Shown: piece by piece, positions 35,039 through 44,315 of the stretch | Layout of the letters: each line of letters begins with the position of its first letter | How positions within the stretch are numbered: position 1 is the stretch's first letter | Assembly (NCBI GenBank): GCA_016718155.1 | Contig: JADKEH010000012.1 | Coordinates: 62,001 to 126,000 of the forward strand | Source of the DNA: Candidatus Rhodoferax randersensis | GTDB lineage: Bacteria > Pseudomonadota > Gammaproteobacteria > Burkholderiales > Burkholderiaceae_C | Reading direction: 5' to 3' | Length of the DNA: 64,000 nucleotides | Position numbers and translations under genes: made by a program | The notes under the pieces: model-generated | The model's input: only the letters and a program-made list of their open reading frames with translations | The model's database searches: none | Told to the model about the DNA's origin: nothing

Positions 35039-36691
35039 ATGAAAGTCCCCCACTTGGCCCGAAGTTCACTGCTCATGGCGGTCACAGCCATAGTGCTGGG
35101 CGCCTGCGCGCCCGCGCCTGAAGAGTTACCCGCGGCCTCCTCGGGCCAGGTCAAACCGGTGGCGGCAGGCAAGATGAGCGCGTATGCTGCGGCGCGTGCG
35201 GCGGATCAGGTTAGTTTTGGAGCCACACCGGCACTGGTCGCCGAGTTACAGCAGATCGGGCTGGAGGCATGGATTGACCAGCAGTTGGCCCTACCGCCCT
35301 CGATCATCAACAACGTCCCGCGTTATGTCGTTGACTACGTGCGCAACGTTCCGGAAGCCGAGAGCAAAGCGCGCCGCTTCGCCCCCGACTCGTTCTACAC
35401 GCTGGCCATGGTCGGCCCTGACCAACTGCGCCTGCGTGTCAACTGGGCGATGCAGCAGTTCGTGCCTGTTAACTCGGACGCCTACCCGATCGTCGAGTAC
35501 TTCAACATGTTTCAGCGCAATGCCTTAGGCAACTACGGTACGTTCTTGCGAGAGCTCTCCGTCGACCCAGCGATGGGCGCCTTTTTGGGCAACAACCAGA
35601 ATCGACCGCGCTCTAACCAATGCCCCGACTGCGCGCCCAACGAGAACTGGGCGCGCGAACTGATGCAGTTGTTCAGCATCGGCGTGGTCCAGCTCAACGC
35701 CGACGGCACTACCAAGCGCGACGCGAAAGGCAAGGCCCTGGAAACCTATACACAGAAGGATGTCGAGGAGCTTGCGCGTGCCTTCACGGGTTGGCGGTTC
35801 GCCCAGACCAACCCGCCGCCGCCCGATACGAACGGGCACAACGCACCCAACCCGATGGAGCCCGACCCCTGGGAATTCGCGCGCGACTCAGGCGCCAAGA
35901 TCGTGATGGGCACCAGCTTCACCGCCGGACAATCCGCAAGGCAAGACTTGGAAACCGCCGTCAGCATGCTGGTGGCTCACCCCAACATCGCCCCCTTCGT
36001 TAGCCTGCGCCTGATTCAACACCTGGTAGCCAGCAACCCTAGCCCGCAGTACCTTGGTCGTGTCGCCGGGGTGTTTCGCAACAACGGCCAGGGTGTCGTG
36101 GGCGACATGAAGGCCACGGTCAAAGCAGTGCTACTGGACCCGGAAGCACGCCGGGGCGACGTGCCTGGGACAGATCGAGCTGGGTTTGGCAAGTTGCGTG
36201 AACCGGTGTTGTTTATCACAGCCGCCATGCGCGGCTTGGGTTGCCGAACGGCGCTCAAGTGGACCGATGGAGGCAGCTTTGGCGTGAATGGCCAGAGCCC
36301 CCTGCAACCCCCGAGTGTGTTCAGCTTCTACTTGCCGACCGACCGAGCACCTGGCAGCAACTTGCTGGCGCCCGAGCAGAAGCTGGCCACCACAAACGAA
36401 CTGTCTGCGCGGCTGCGTTACCTGGAGTGGACGCTGGTCGACAACAACCAGAACGGCGGCAACCCGAACTCAGGCTCCGGCTGCGACGTAGCCAGCCTAG
36501 GTCGGGCCTTCGCGCACTCGCCCAAAGCCCTCATCGATCTGATTTCCGCGCGCTGGTTCCGTGGTGCCATGCCGCCTTCACTGCGCAGCAACCTGATGGC
36601 GCTGGCCGCGACGCAGACCGTGGACATCCGCGGCGCCGTTCAACTGCTCGAGTTCGCGCTGACCACACCCTACTTTGGAGTTATCAAATGA
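35039..36691 (+). CDS. DUF1800 family lipoprotein
   Basis: Exported protein of 550 residues in the DUF1800 family. ATG 35039 follows a GGAG sequence. The N-terminus is a lipoprotein signal (LGAC lipobox, Cys23). The DUF1800 body begins RAADQVSFGAT, with the family pattern of a helical core. The central motif CPDCAPNENWARELMQLFSIG and the C-terminal ALTTPYFGVI are typical. The stop overlaps the next gene's ATG by 4 bp, and DUF1800-DUF1501 pairs are a recurrent, uncharacterised bacterial module. The biochemical role is unknown. Confidence 0.88.
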   Translation: MKVPHLARSSLLMAVTAIVLGACAPAPEELPAASSGQVKPVAAGKMSAYAAARAADQVSFGATPALVAELQQIGLEAWIDQQLALPPSIINNVPRYVVDYVRNVPEAESKARRFAPDSFYTLAMVGPDQLRLRVNWAMQQFVPVNSDAYPIVEYFNMFQRNALGNYGTFLRELSVDPAMGAFLGNNQNRPRSNQCPDCAPNENWARELMQLFSIGVVQLNADGTTKRDAKGKALETYTQKDVEELARAFTGWRFAQTNPPPPDTNGHNAPNPMEPDPWEFARDSGAKIVMGTSFTAGQSARQDLETAVSMLVAHPNIAPFVSLRLIQHLVASNPSPQYLGRVAGVFRNNGQGVVGDMKATVKAVLLDPEARRGDVPGTDRAGFGKLREPVLFITAAMRGLGCRTALKWTDGGSFGVNGQSPLQPPSVFSFYLPTDRAPGSNLLAPEQKLATTNELSARLRYLEWTLVDNNQNGGNPNSGSGCDVASLGRAFAHSPKALIDLISARWFRGAMPPSLRSNLMALAATQTVDIRGAVQLLEFALTTPYFGVIK

Positions 36692-38046
36692 AGCGCCGCT
36701 CCTTTCTATCCGTCCTTGGTTCGGCGCCACTCGGCGCATCGCTTGGTGGCGCCGGCCTGCTCGGCACACTCAGCTTGCCTGGTTCCGCCGCCGCCGCCGA
36801 CTACCGCGCGCTGGTGGTCGTCTTCCTGGCTGGCGGCAATGACGGTCACAACACACTGGTACCCACCGACGGTGCCTACCTGGACTACCAGCGCGCCCGA
36901 CCTGATCTGGCCTTGGCCAAGGCCAGTCTTGTCGATCTCCCCGGCAGCAGCGCCGGCCACAGTTTTGGCCTGCATGCATCACTCGCGCCGCTGAGCGGTT
37001 TGTATCAACAGCAACGACTGGCCTTCATGGCCAATGTTGGCCCGCTGGTTGTGCCGGCCACTGCCCAGCAGGTGAAGGACCATGCGGTCGAGCTTCCGCC
37101 GTTCCTGATGTCGCACAGCGACCAGCAGCAATATACCCAGGGGTGGATGGGCGACACCGACGCCAGCGGCTGGGCCGGTCGCGGCCTAGAAACCCTGCCT
37201 GCGAGCCTCAAGAACGCCTTGGCCGCCGTCACTTTCGACACCAACCGGACCCTGGTTCTGGGGCAAAACTCGCGCGTTGCGTTCCTGACACCCGACGGCG
37301 GACGTTATTGGGGCAATGCCGACTTGGCGCATCCCGAGGGCTTTTGGTCGCAGTCACTCAATCGCATGGCGCAGTGGCAGTTCTCTAACGAGTACGAGGC
37401 CGAATACGCACGCACCTTTGGCGGCAGCATCACCGAGTCGACGCTGTTCACGCAAGCATTCCTGAAGGCGACCCCGCCCCAGGCGACGTTCGAAGACAAC
37501 GAACTAGGACGCCGCCTGCGCACTTTGGCCACCGTCTTGCCGGTACTGAAGAACAGCGGCTACAAACGGCAAGTGTTCTTTGTGAATTGGGGCAGCTTTG
37601 ATACCCATGTCAACCAGCGCGGTTCCGGCGAGTCGACACAGGACACGCAGCTCATGCAGCTCGCCAAGGCGCTGACAGCCTTTGATACCGCCAATCAGGC
37701 TGCGGGCCTGAACCGGGATGTCACCACGCTGGTAATGAGTGAATTCGGCCGTACCTTGCGCCCAGCATCCGGCGGTGGCTCCGACCATGCCTGGGGCAAC
37801 CATTGGATGGCGATGGGTGGAGCCGTATCAGGCGGACAGGTTCTGGGACAATTTCCTTCCCTGGTGCTGGGTGGCGTCGACGACTCCGACCCGAACCGCG
37901 GCGGGCGGTTTGTGCCCACCACATCGGCTGATCAAGTCGGCGCGTCGGTTATGCAGTGGTTGGGCCTACCTAGCGCGTCGGTGCCCGACGTGTTCCCCAA
38001 CCTCAAGAACTTCTCGCAGAAGAGCTTGGCGCTGCTGAGCGCTTGA
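36688..38046 (+). CDS. DUF1501 family Tat-exported protein
   Basis: Protein of 452 residues with a twin-arginine signal (KRRSFLSVLGSAPLGAS) ending AAAADYRA. The domain is alkaline-phosphatase-like, of the DUF1501/sulfatase-related group: VVVFLAGGNDGHNTLVP at the N-terminus, WGSFDTHVNQ and TTLVMSEFGRTLRPASGGGSDHAWGNHW at the C-terminal half, which place Asp, His and Asn/Glu residues where metal ligands sit in related hydrolases. The enzymatic activity is unknown. ATGA overlap with the DUF1800 gene indicates translational coupling. A metalloprotease gene begins 38 bp downstream. Confidence 0.9.
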   Translation: MKRRSFLSVLGSAPLGASLGGAGLLGTLSLPGSAAAADYRALVVVFLAGGNDGHNTLVPTDGAYLDYQRARPDLALAKASLVDLPGSSAGHSFGLHASLAPLSGLYQQQRLAFMANVGPLVVPATAQQVKDHAVELPPFLMSHSDQQQYTQGWMGDTDASGWAGRGLETLPASLKNALAAVTFDTNRTLVLGQNSRVAFLTPDGGRYWGNADLAHPEGFWSQSLNRMAQWQFSNEYEAEYARTFGGSITESTLFTQAFLKATPPQATFEDNELGRRLRTLATVLPVLKNSGYKRQVFFVNWGSFDTHVNQRGSGESTQDTQLMQLAKALTAFDTANQAAGLNRDVTTLVMSEFGRTLRPASGGGSDHAWGNHWMAMGGAVSGGQVLGQFPSLVLGGVDDSDPNRGGRFVPTTSADQVGASVMQWLGLPSASVPDVFPNLKNFSQKSLALLSA

Positions 38047-38084
38047 CGCGCTCGATTGCCCCCGCAACCACCAGGCACAAGACC

Positions 38085-40190
38085 ATGGACATCAACCTCA
38101 CCGAACAGGCCGACGTGTACCAGCAGGCGACGACTGCGCAAGGACCCGTAGGCGACTGGAACAACTATTTCGGCAAAGGCAGTAACGATACGATTCGCCT
38201 GTATTTTGGAACGGCCATTGGCGGGCCAGGCGCTGACACGATAGAACACCTCGTGTTTCCCGGGCAACCGTGGCATCAGGTGCAGCTTGGCTATTGGGAC
38301 TCGCCGACGGGCGTCGTGGTGGACTTGTCGGGCGGCTATGCCGACGATGGCTTTGGTACCCGCGACGCGCTGATTGGAGCCATCTACGGCGCCCACGGCA
38401 GTTGGCACGATGACCAGTTCCGCGGGGACACCAACGACAACTTCTTTTGGCCCAATGGTGGCCATGACGTGATCGACGGCCGCGACGGCCGCGACGGCGC
38501 AGGCGTACCCTGGAACGCTGGCGACCCTCACGACTTGTCTGGGCTCATCATCACCGTTTCAACCGACGCTCGTCACGCCACGATCACGTCAAAAGCAGAC
38601 CAGAACCTTCGCTACGAACTGACGGACATTGAGTACCTCAGCTATTGGGAGAACGGCACTACCCACACATTCGAAGTCGCCGACTTCCTTGTACCCCAAA
38701 TCTTGGCCGAACAAACCCTGACCGGCGCCAGCACGCAGCGCTGGAACGCCGCCGTCGCCATGGGCAGCGCCGCTACCGTCAGCTACAGCTTTGTGACGAC
38801 AGCCCCCGGCAACGGAGTCGGCGCCAGCGGTTTTCGAACCTTCAGCTCGACCGAGCGCCAGGTCATCCGAGACGTCTTCACCAGCACCAGCGCAGTGACC
38901 GGCTTGAGCTTTGCCGAGGTGAACGAATTGACCGGTGCGACCGGACAGATCCGATTTGGCGTAAGCGCCCAAGCCTCCACCAAGGGTCTAGCATCGATGC
39001 CCGACACCGCGCCTGCCAATGCCAGCGCTGGCGATGTGTGGATGGACCTCGAGTCGATGTTGACGCTGACGCCCGGCAGCGAAGGCTACGCCGCCCTGCT
39101 GCACGAAATCGGTCATGCACTGGGCCTGCGCCACCCGCGCAATGTCGATGCGGGGGACGCGTGGACCCAGCAGATGCGCGCCGCCGACGAACGCACCAGC
39201 CAAACGGTGATGTCGGGCACAGCGTCGCCAGATGGGCTGTTTCGCGCCGATTGGGGCGTGCTGGACATTGCCGCACTGCAGTACCTTTACGGCGCCAAGA
39301 GCGTCAACAGCGGCGACAGCAGCTACCAAGTCGGCGGACCGGAGTCACAGGCGCAACGCAGCCTGATTGACAGCGGCGGCAGCGACACCCTGGACGCATC
39401 CATGTCTCAAGTTGGCGTCTCGCTCGACCTGCAGCCCGCACACCAAAGCAGCGTGGGCCTGACCGCGCAAGGCCTGGCACCAGTCGAGAATCTTGGCATC
39501 GCCATTGGCACCGTCATCGAAAACGCCATCGGTTCGGCCAATGACGACGTGCTGCTGGGTAACGCCTCCAACAACCGGCTCACCGGCGGCCTGGGCAACG
39601 ATTGGCTCGATGGGCTGGCCGGCACCGATGTCGCCGTGTTTGCCGCAATGCGTACCGACTATGTTGTCAGCAGCGGCTTTGGCAAGGTGTTTGTGGTGGC
39701 AAACGACGGCATCAGCGGCTTTGACACCCTGCAAAACATCGAGCGACTCAGCTTCTCGGACCGTGGCGTGGCGCTGGACATGGGCGTCACACAAGCTGGT
39801 GGCGGCGCCGCGCTGCTGATAGGCGCGGTGCTGGGCGAGGCCGCATTGACCGCCAAGAAGCCGCTGGTCGGCGCCGTGATCGACCTGTTCGACCAGGGTT
39901 TCACGCTGCAAGTGCTGTCGGGCGCCGTCATGCGCTTGCCGATCTGGGGCCTGCTGGTCGGCAACGGTGCTGCCACCGCGAGCAACACCGAGATTGCCAA
40001 CTACCTGCTGACCACTGTGAACCAGGCCGCTCCCGACGCGGCGGCTTTGAGTGCGGCTGTCAAGACCTTGGATGCCGAGTCCGACGCCACGCAAGGCGAC
40101 TTTCTGTGGCACCTGGCCGAATCCAGCGCCAACCAGGTGCAGGTTGGGTTGGTGGGCTTGGCGGCGACGGGAATGGAGTTTGAGGGCTAG
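38085..40190 (+). CDS. M10 (serralysin-type) metallopeptidase with N- and C-terminal RTX-like segments
   Basis: Predicted secreted zinc protease of 701 residues. The metal motif HEIGHALGLRHP starts at His340, with the fold's Met-turn in QTVMSG further on. The N-terminal 190 residues contain calcium-binding-like turns (GGPGADTIEHL, GGHDVIDGRDGRDG). After the peptidase domain a short RTX block (SANDDVLLGNASN, GGLGNDWLDG) leads to a C-terminal domain of about 160 residues shared with the next gene's product. No Sec signal peptide is seen, as expected for a type I secretion substrate. ATG 38085 is preferred; an earlier in-frame start at 38043 overlaps the DUF1501 stop. No type I exporter genes are in the window. 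Confidence 0.85.
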   Translation: MDINLTEQADVYQQATTAQGPVGDWNNYFGKGSNDTIRLYFGTAIGGPGADTIEHLVFPGQPWHQVQLGYWDSPTGVVVDLSGGYADDGFGTRDALIGAIYGAHGSWHDDQFRGDTNDNFFWPNGGHDVIDGRDGRDGAGVPWNAGDPHDLSGLIITVSTDARHATITSKADQNLRYELTDIEYLSYWENGTTHTFEVADFLVPQILAEQTLTGASTQRWNAAVAMGSAATVSYSFVTTAPGNGVGASGFRTFSSTERQVIRDVFTSTSAVTGLSFAEVNELTGATGQIRFGVSAQASTKGLASMPDTAPANASAGDVWMDLESMLTLTPGSEGYAALLHEIGHALGLRHPRNVDAGDAWTQQMRAADERTSQTVMSGTASPDGLFRADWGVLDIAALQYLYGAKSVNSGDSSYQVGGPESQAQRSLIDSGGSDTLDASMSQVGVSLDLQPAHQSSVGLTAQGLAPVENLGIAIGTVIENAIGSANDDVLLGNASNNRLTGGLGNDWLDGLAGTDVAVFAAMRTDYVVSSGFGKVFVVANDGISGFDTLQNIERLSFSDRGVALDMGVTQAGGGAALLIGAVLGEAALTAKKPLVGAVIDLFDQGFTLQVLSGAVMRLPIWGLLVGNGAATASNTEIANYLLTTVNQAAPDAAALSAAVKTLDAESDATQGDFLWHLAESSANQVQVGLVGLAATGMEFEG

Positions 40191-40272
40191 TCACCGCCCC
40201 ATTTGTGCTCGCCCCAGCGAAGGGCTACAGTAGCCACTCGGGGCCGCATTTCAAGGCCTGGGAGAGACATTT

Positions 40273-43194
40273 TTGGCAACCGTATCCGACGTCACCACGG
40301 TGACTTACTCCGGTGATTCACGGGTCGACTCGTTGTTGCACTCAACGGCCGACTGGAACTACCTGCTGCCCAGTCGCACGACGCTGTTCTACACCTTCGA
40401 TCTGAGCGTGATCGACCCGGTCACCGCGGCACCCTTGACCGCTTTCAACGCAGCGCAACAGGCCGCCGTCACGGCAATCCTGAACCACGCCTCCAGCGTC
40501 ACGGGCATCACCTTTGCGTTGACGGCCTCGGGCGCCGCAGCGGACTTTCACTTTGGTGCCTGTGACATTGCGGGCGCCACCACGGCGGGCCTGGCACAGA
40601 CCTCCGAGAACTACTCGTTCACCGGCGCCAATGTGTTGACCGCCTACACGGCCGAGGCCTTCATTTACCTGGACAACCTCGAGTTCCTGGCCAGCGGCGC
40701 CAGTCCCACCAGTGGTTCAGCTGGTTACGAAATCCTGTTGCACGAGATCGGCCATGCCCTGGGCCTGGGGCACCCCTTTGAAGGCACATTTCCGTTGCCC
40801 CCGGCGCAGGACAACACCAACAACACGGTGATGTCCTACACCCATGCGGGTGGCAACAAGACCACGTTTCAGTCCTACGATCTGCTGGCATTGCGGTGGC
40901 TGTATGGCGAGGATGGGCTGCGCGGCACCTGGGGATTCAATTCCACCAACGGCCCGTCCCTCACCCTCGTGGGGTCGGGTGATACCACGGCACCGACCGT
41001 AAGCAGTTTCAACCCGGTCGACGAAGCCACAGGCGTGTCGCTCAATGCCAACCTGGTGTTGACCTTCAGCGAATCCATTGCGCGCGGCACCGGCACCATT
41101 CGACTCAAAACCGCCGCCGGCGGCACTGTCGAGAGTTACGACGCAGCAACCAGTCCCAACCTCAGCATCGCCGGCAGCACACTCACGGTCAACCCCACCT
41201 TCAGCTTGAGCAACGACACGGGCTACAAGCTGGAGTTCGAGTCCGGCAACATCAAGGACCTGGCCGGCAACAGCTTCGCGGGCACCACCAGCTACAACTT
41301 CACCACGCTGGCGTCGGTCAACCAGCCCCCCACTGGCGCGGTGCAGATTGCCGGCACTGCCTCACAGGGCCAGACCCTGAATGCCGTCACCACCACGCTG
41401 GCCGACGCGGATGGCCTGGGCACCTTGAGCTACCAGTGGCTGCGCGCAGGCAACGTCGTGGCGGGCAGCACCAGCGCCAGCTACACCCTGGGCCAGGGCG
41501 ATGTCGGTCAAACCATGACGGTGCGGGTGTCGTACACCGATGCACTGGGAACCGCCGAGTCGGCGCTATCCAGCGCAACGTCGACGGTGGCCAACGTCAA
41601 CGATGCGCCCAGCGGCAGCGTCGTTATTGCGGGCCAGGCAACCGAAGGGCAACTGTTGGTGGCCAACACCAGCCTGGTAGCCGATCCGGATGGCCTGGGC
41701 GCCTTCAGCTGCCAGTGGCTGCGCAACGCCACACCCATCACGGGAGCGACCTCCAGCAACTACCTTGTCGCCGCGGCCGACATTGGCGCCACGCTCAGCG
41801 CGAGGGTTAGTTACCTCGACGCCGGCGGCACCATCGAAACGCTCACGTCCGGCGCCACCGCCAGTGTCACTAATGCCAACGACCCCCCCACCGGTGCGGT
41901 CACCCTCGTCGGCACCTTTGCCGAAGAGCAAACGCTGAGCGCCAACACCAGCACCCTGGCCGATGCCGATGGTCTGGGCACCCTCAGCTACCAATGGCTG
42001 CGCGGCGGCGCCCCGATTGCCGGCGGCACCAACAGCAGTTACCAGCTCACTGCCAGTGACGTGGGCGCGATCGTCAACGTGCGTGTCAGCTACACCGACG
42101 GATTTGGCCACGCCGAGCAAGTCACCTCCACCGCCACGACCCCGGTTGCCGATGGTGTGGCGCCCACCGCGCTGAGCTTCAGCCCGGTCGACGAAGCTAT
42201 CGGCGTTGGCGTGGACGCCAACATCGTGGTCACCTTCAGCGAGCCCATTGCGCGAGGCGCCGGATTGATCGTATTGAAGACCGCTGCCGGTCTCATCATC
42301 GAGACCTTCAGCGTCGCCAGCAGCCTGAATCTGTCCTTCAACGGTGCCGCGCTGACGCTCAACCCCACGGTCTCGCTGTCGACCGAAACGGTCTACCAGG
42401 TCGAGTTCCCAAGTGGCGCGGTGGCAGACCTTGCGGGCAACAGCTTTACCGGCACCAACAGCTACAACTTCACCACCATCGCAGCGGGCCACGCCCTCAG
42501 CGGCACGGCTCTGGCAGACACACTGCTGGGCACTGCCGGCAGCGACACCATCAACGCCGGGGCCGGCAACGACACGGTAACCGGGGCCGGTGGCGACGAC
42601 ACCGTGGACGGTGGCGAGGGAACCGACACCGCGGTGTTCGCGGGGCCGCGCGCGGCCTACACCATCACCCGACCATTTGGTGTGCTGACCGCCGTGGCCG
42701 ACGGCGTGGGCACCGATGGCCGCGACGCGCTCAGCAACGTCGAGCGCCTCAAGTTTGCGGACCTTGGTGTGGCCCTGGACCTGGATGCCGGCCAAGCGGC
42801 GGGCCAAGCCGCGCTGCTGGTGGGTGCTGTTTTGGGCGTGGGCGCCTTGACCGCCAAGAAGCCCTTGGTGGGCGCCGTGATCGACCTGATCGACCAGGGC
42901 TTCAGCTTCCAGGTCTTGGCGGGCGCCGTGATGCGGCTGGAAGTATGGGGGGTACTGGCCAATGGCGGGGCAGCCGGCGCCAACAACACCCAGATCGCCA
43001 GCTACCTGCTGACCACGGTCAACGGCAGCGCACCTGACGCGCTCACCCTCAACGCAGCGGTTGCGGCGCTGGACACCGAAACCGGTGACGCGCAAGGCAA
43101 CTTTCTGTGGCATCTGGCCGAGTCGGCTGCCAACCAGACCCAGATCAACTTGGTTGGGCTGGTGGAAACCGGGCTGGAGTTTGGTGGCACCTGA
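40273..43194 (+). CDS. M10 metallopeptidase with five Ig-like modules, RTX repeats and shared C-terminal domain
   Basis: Predicted secreted zinc protease of 973 residues, starting at TTG 40273 after GGAGAG. Domain order: peptidase (about 1-235, HEIGHALGLGHP near residue 158 and Met-turn VMSY), a SwmB-type bacterial Ig-like domain (about 238-346), three tandem 93-residue repeats (about 350-628), a second SwmB-like domain (629-736), RTX turns (GTAGSDTINAGAGNDTVTGAGGDD, about 750-790) and the C-terminal domain shared with the previous protein (about 800-973). No N-terminal signal is present; a type I secretion route is likely. The modules suggest surface attachment or extended reach. It is 82 bp downstream of the first protease. 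Confidence 0.85.
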   Translation: MATVSDVTTVTYSGDSRVDSLLHSTADWNYLLPSRTTLFYTFDLSVIDPVTAAPLTAFNAAQQAAVTAILNHASSVTGITFALTASGAAADFHFGACDIAGATTAGLAQTSENYSFTGANVLTAYTAEAFIYLDNLEFLASGASPTSGSAGYEILLHEIGHALGLGHPFEGTFPLPPAQDNTNNTVMSYTHAGGNKTTFQSYDLLALRWLYGEDGLRGTWGFNSTNGPSLTLVGSGDTTAPTVSSFNPVDEATGVSLNANLVLTFSESIARGTGTIRLKTAAGGTVESYDAATSPNLSIAGSTLTVNPTFSLSNDTGYKLEFESGNIKDLAGNSFAGTTSYNFTTLASVNQPPTGAVQIAGTASQGQTLNAVTTTLADADGLGTLSYQWLRAGNVVAGSTSASYTLGQGDVGQTMTVRVSYTDALGTAESALSSATSTVANVNDAPSGSVVIAGQATEGQLLVANTSLVADPDGLGAFSCQWLRNATPITGATSSNYLVAAADIGATLSARVSYLDAGGTIETLTSGATASVTNANDPPTGAVTLVGTFAEEQTLSANTSTLADADGLGTLSYQWLRGGAPIAGGTNSSYQLTASDVGAIVNVRVSYTDGFGHAEQVTSTATTPVADGVAPTALSFSPVDEAIGVGVDANIVVTFSEPIARGAGLIVLKTAAGLIIETFSVASSLNLSFNGAALTLNPTVSLSTETVYQVEFPSGAVADLAGNSFTGTNSYNFTTIAAGHALSGTALADTLLGTAGSDTINAGAGNDTVTGAGGDDTVDGGEGTDTAVFAGPRAAYTITRPFGVLTAVADGVGTDGRDALSNVERLKFADLGVALDLDAGQAAGQAALLVGAVLGVGALTAKKPLVGAVIDLIDQGFSFQVLAGAVMRLEVWGVLANGGAAGANNTQIASYLLTTVNGSAPDALTLNAAVAALDTETGDAQGNFLWHLAESAANQTQINLVGLVETGLEFGGT
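41320..42156 (+). repeat. three tandem 279-bp repeats coding for Ig-like modules
   Basis: Units start at 41320, 41599 and 41878, each beginning with an Asn codon (NQPPTG, NDAPSG, NDPPTG) and containing LADADGLG-type and WLR segments. They have an identical length of 93 codons, so the array arose by duplication without indels. SwmB-like modules flank it on both sides. Confidence 0.9.
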
Positions 43195-43234
43195 CCCCAA
43201 CTGATCACAGCCGTCATCGCAAGCGTCCCGATAC

Positions 43235-43396
43235 CCGTCATTGCGAGCGTAGCGCGGCAATCCATGTTGGAGTCACACCATGATGGATTGCCACGGCCTA
43301 CGCTTTCCATGAACCGGTCGTCATTGCGAACGAAGTGACGCAATCCATAGCCCCCCTTTTGCATGGATCGGCACGGCCTGCGGCCTCGCGATGACG
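43235..43396. repeat. REP/BIME-like palindromic units, locus 2
   Basis: Four related units alternate in orientation: forward at 43235-43265, reverse around 43283-43310, forward at 43318-43347 and reverse around 43364-43396. The forward units contain CGTCATTGCGA and CAATCCA as at 31266-31344. The spacer 43195-43602 between the protease and crotonase genes holds nothing else recognisable except the promoter area after 43440. Confidence 0.85.
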
Positions 43397-43602
43397 ATGC
43401 TGGTTCAAGGTCCGTGTGCGGTATCGGGCCGGATTCGGATTGCTCGCAATGACCGTTCTGCTGCCATGCATTTGGCAAACGTCAATAGGCAGGGCCGGAG
43501 TAGCCTATATTGCGATGGTGGCTGAACTGAAACAGCCAACATCCGACAATCAACTGAGGACAGAGCTAAAGGCCTGTCCCGCAAAGTATCAGGAGTATCC
43601 CC

Positions 43603-44295
43603 ATGTCTGAACCCGTTTCCTACCAACTCGATGATGGCGTTGCCACGCTGACGCTGTGCAATGGCAAGGTCAATGCCATCTCCCACGAGGTTCTTGCCGG
43701 CCTCAACGCCGGACTCGACCGCGCAACGGCGGACAAAGCCGTCGTCATCATCACGGGCCAGCCCGGCATCCTGTCGGGTGGTTATGACCTCAAGGTCATG
43801 ACCTCTTCCATCGAAAACGCCATCGCGCTGGTCACCGTCGGCAGCATGCTGGCGCGGCGCATGTTGTCGCACCCCTACCCCATCATCGTGGCCTGCCCCG
43901 GCCATGCGGTGGCCAAGGGTGCCTTCATCCTGCTCTCAGCCGACCACCGCATCGGGACCGAGGGCACCTTCACCATTGGACTCAATGAAGTGCAGATCGG
44001 CTTGACCATGCACCATGTGGGCATCGAGCTGGCGCGTGATCGCTTGAGCAAGGCAGCGTTTCAGCGATCCGTGATCAATGCGGAAATGTTCAACCCAACC
44101 ACAGCCAAAGAAGCCGGTTTCCTCGACAGCGTGGTGTCGCCCGAGGCGCTCATACCCAACGCCCTGGCGGTGGCGCAGCAATTCAAGAAGATCAACCAGA
44201 AAGCCCATGCGGGCACCAAGCTCAAGGCCCGCAAGGCGCTGCTGGCGACACTGGACGCCGCCATCGAACTGGACAAGACCGCCGGGTTTGCCTGA
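43603..44295 (+). CDS. crotonase/enoyl-CoA hydratase family protein
   Basis: Crotonase-fold protein of 230 residues, preceded by AGGAG. The oxyanion-hole region is ILSGGYDLKVM and HAVAKGAFILLSADHRIG, the family pattern, but the second catalytic glutamate position of enoyl-CoA hydratase is not clearly conserved (NEVQIGLTMHHVG), so the reaction may differ. It is cytoplasmic and acts on an acyl-CoA. It stands alone between the repeat locus and a convergent crystallin-like gene. Confidence 0.88.
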   Translation: MSEPVSYQLDDGVATLTLCNGKVNAISHEVLAGLNAGLDRATADKAVVIITGQPGILSGGYDLKVMTSSIENAIALVTVGSMLARRMLSHPYPIIVACPGHAVAKGAFILLSADHRIGTEGTFTIGLNEVQIGLTMHHVGIELARDRLSKAAFQRSVINAEMFNPTTAKEAGFLDSVVSPEALIPNALAVAQQFKKINQKAHAGTKLKARKALLATLDAAIELDKTAGFA

Positions 44296-44315
44296 ACGCG
44301 CGCCCGGCGGATCGC

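Noticed and set aside
41566..43260. 564-codon minus-strand frame opposite the second metalloprotease
   Set aside because: Gly/Val/Ala/Arg-rich antisense of repeats; no motif and no signal.
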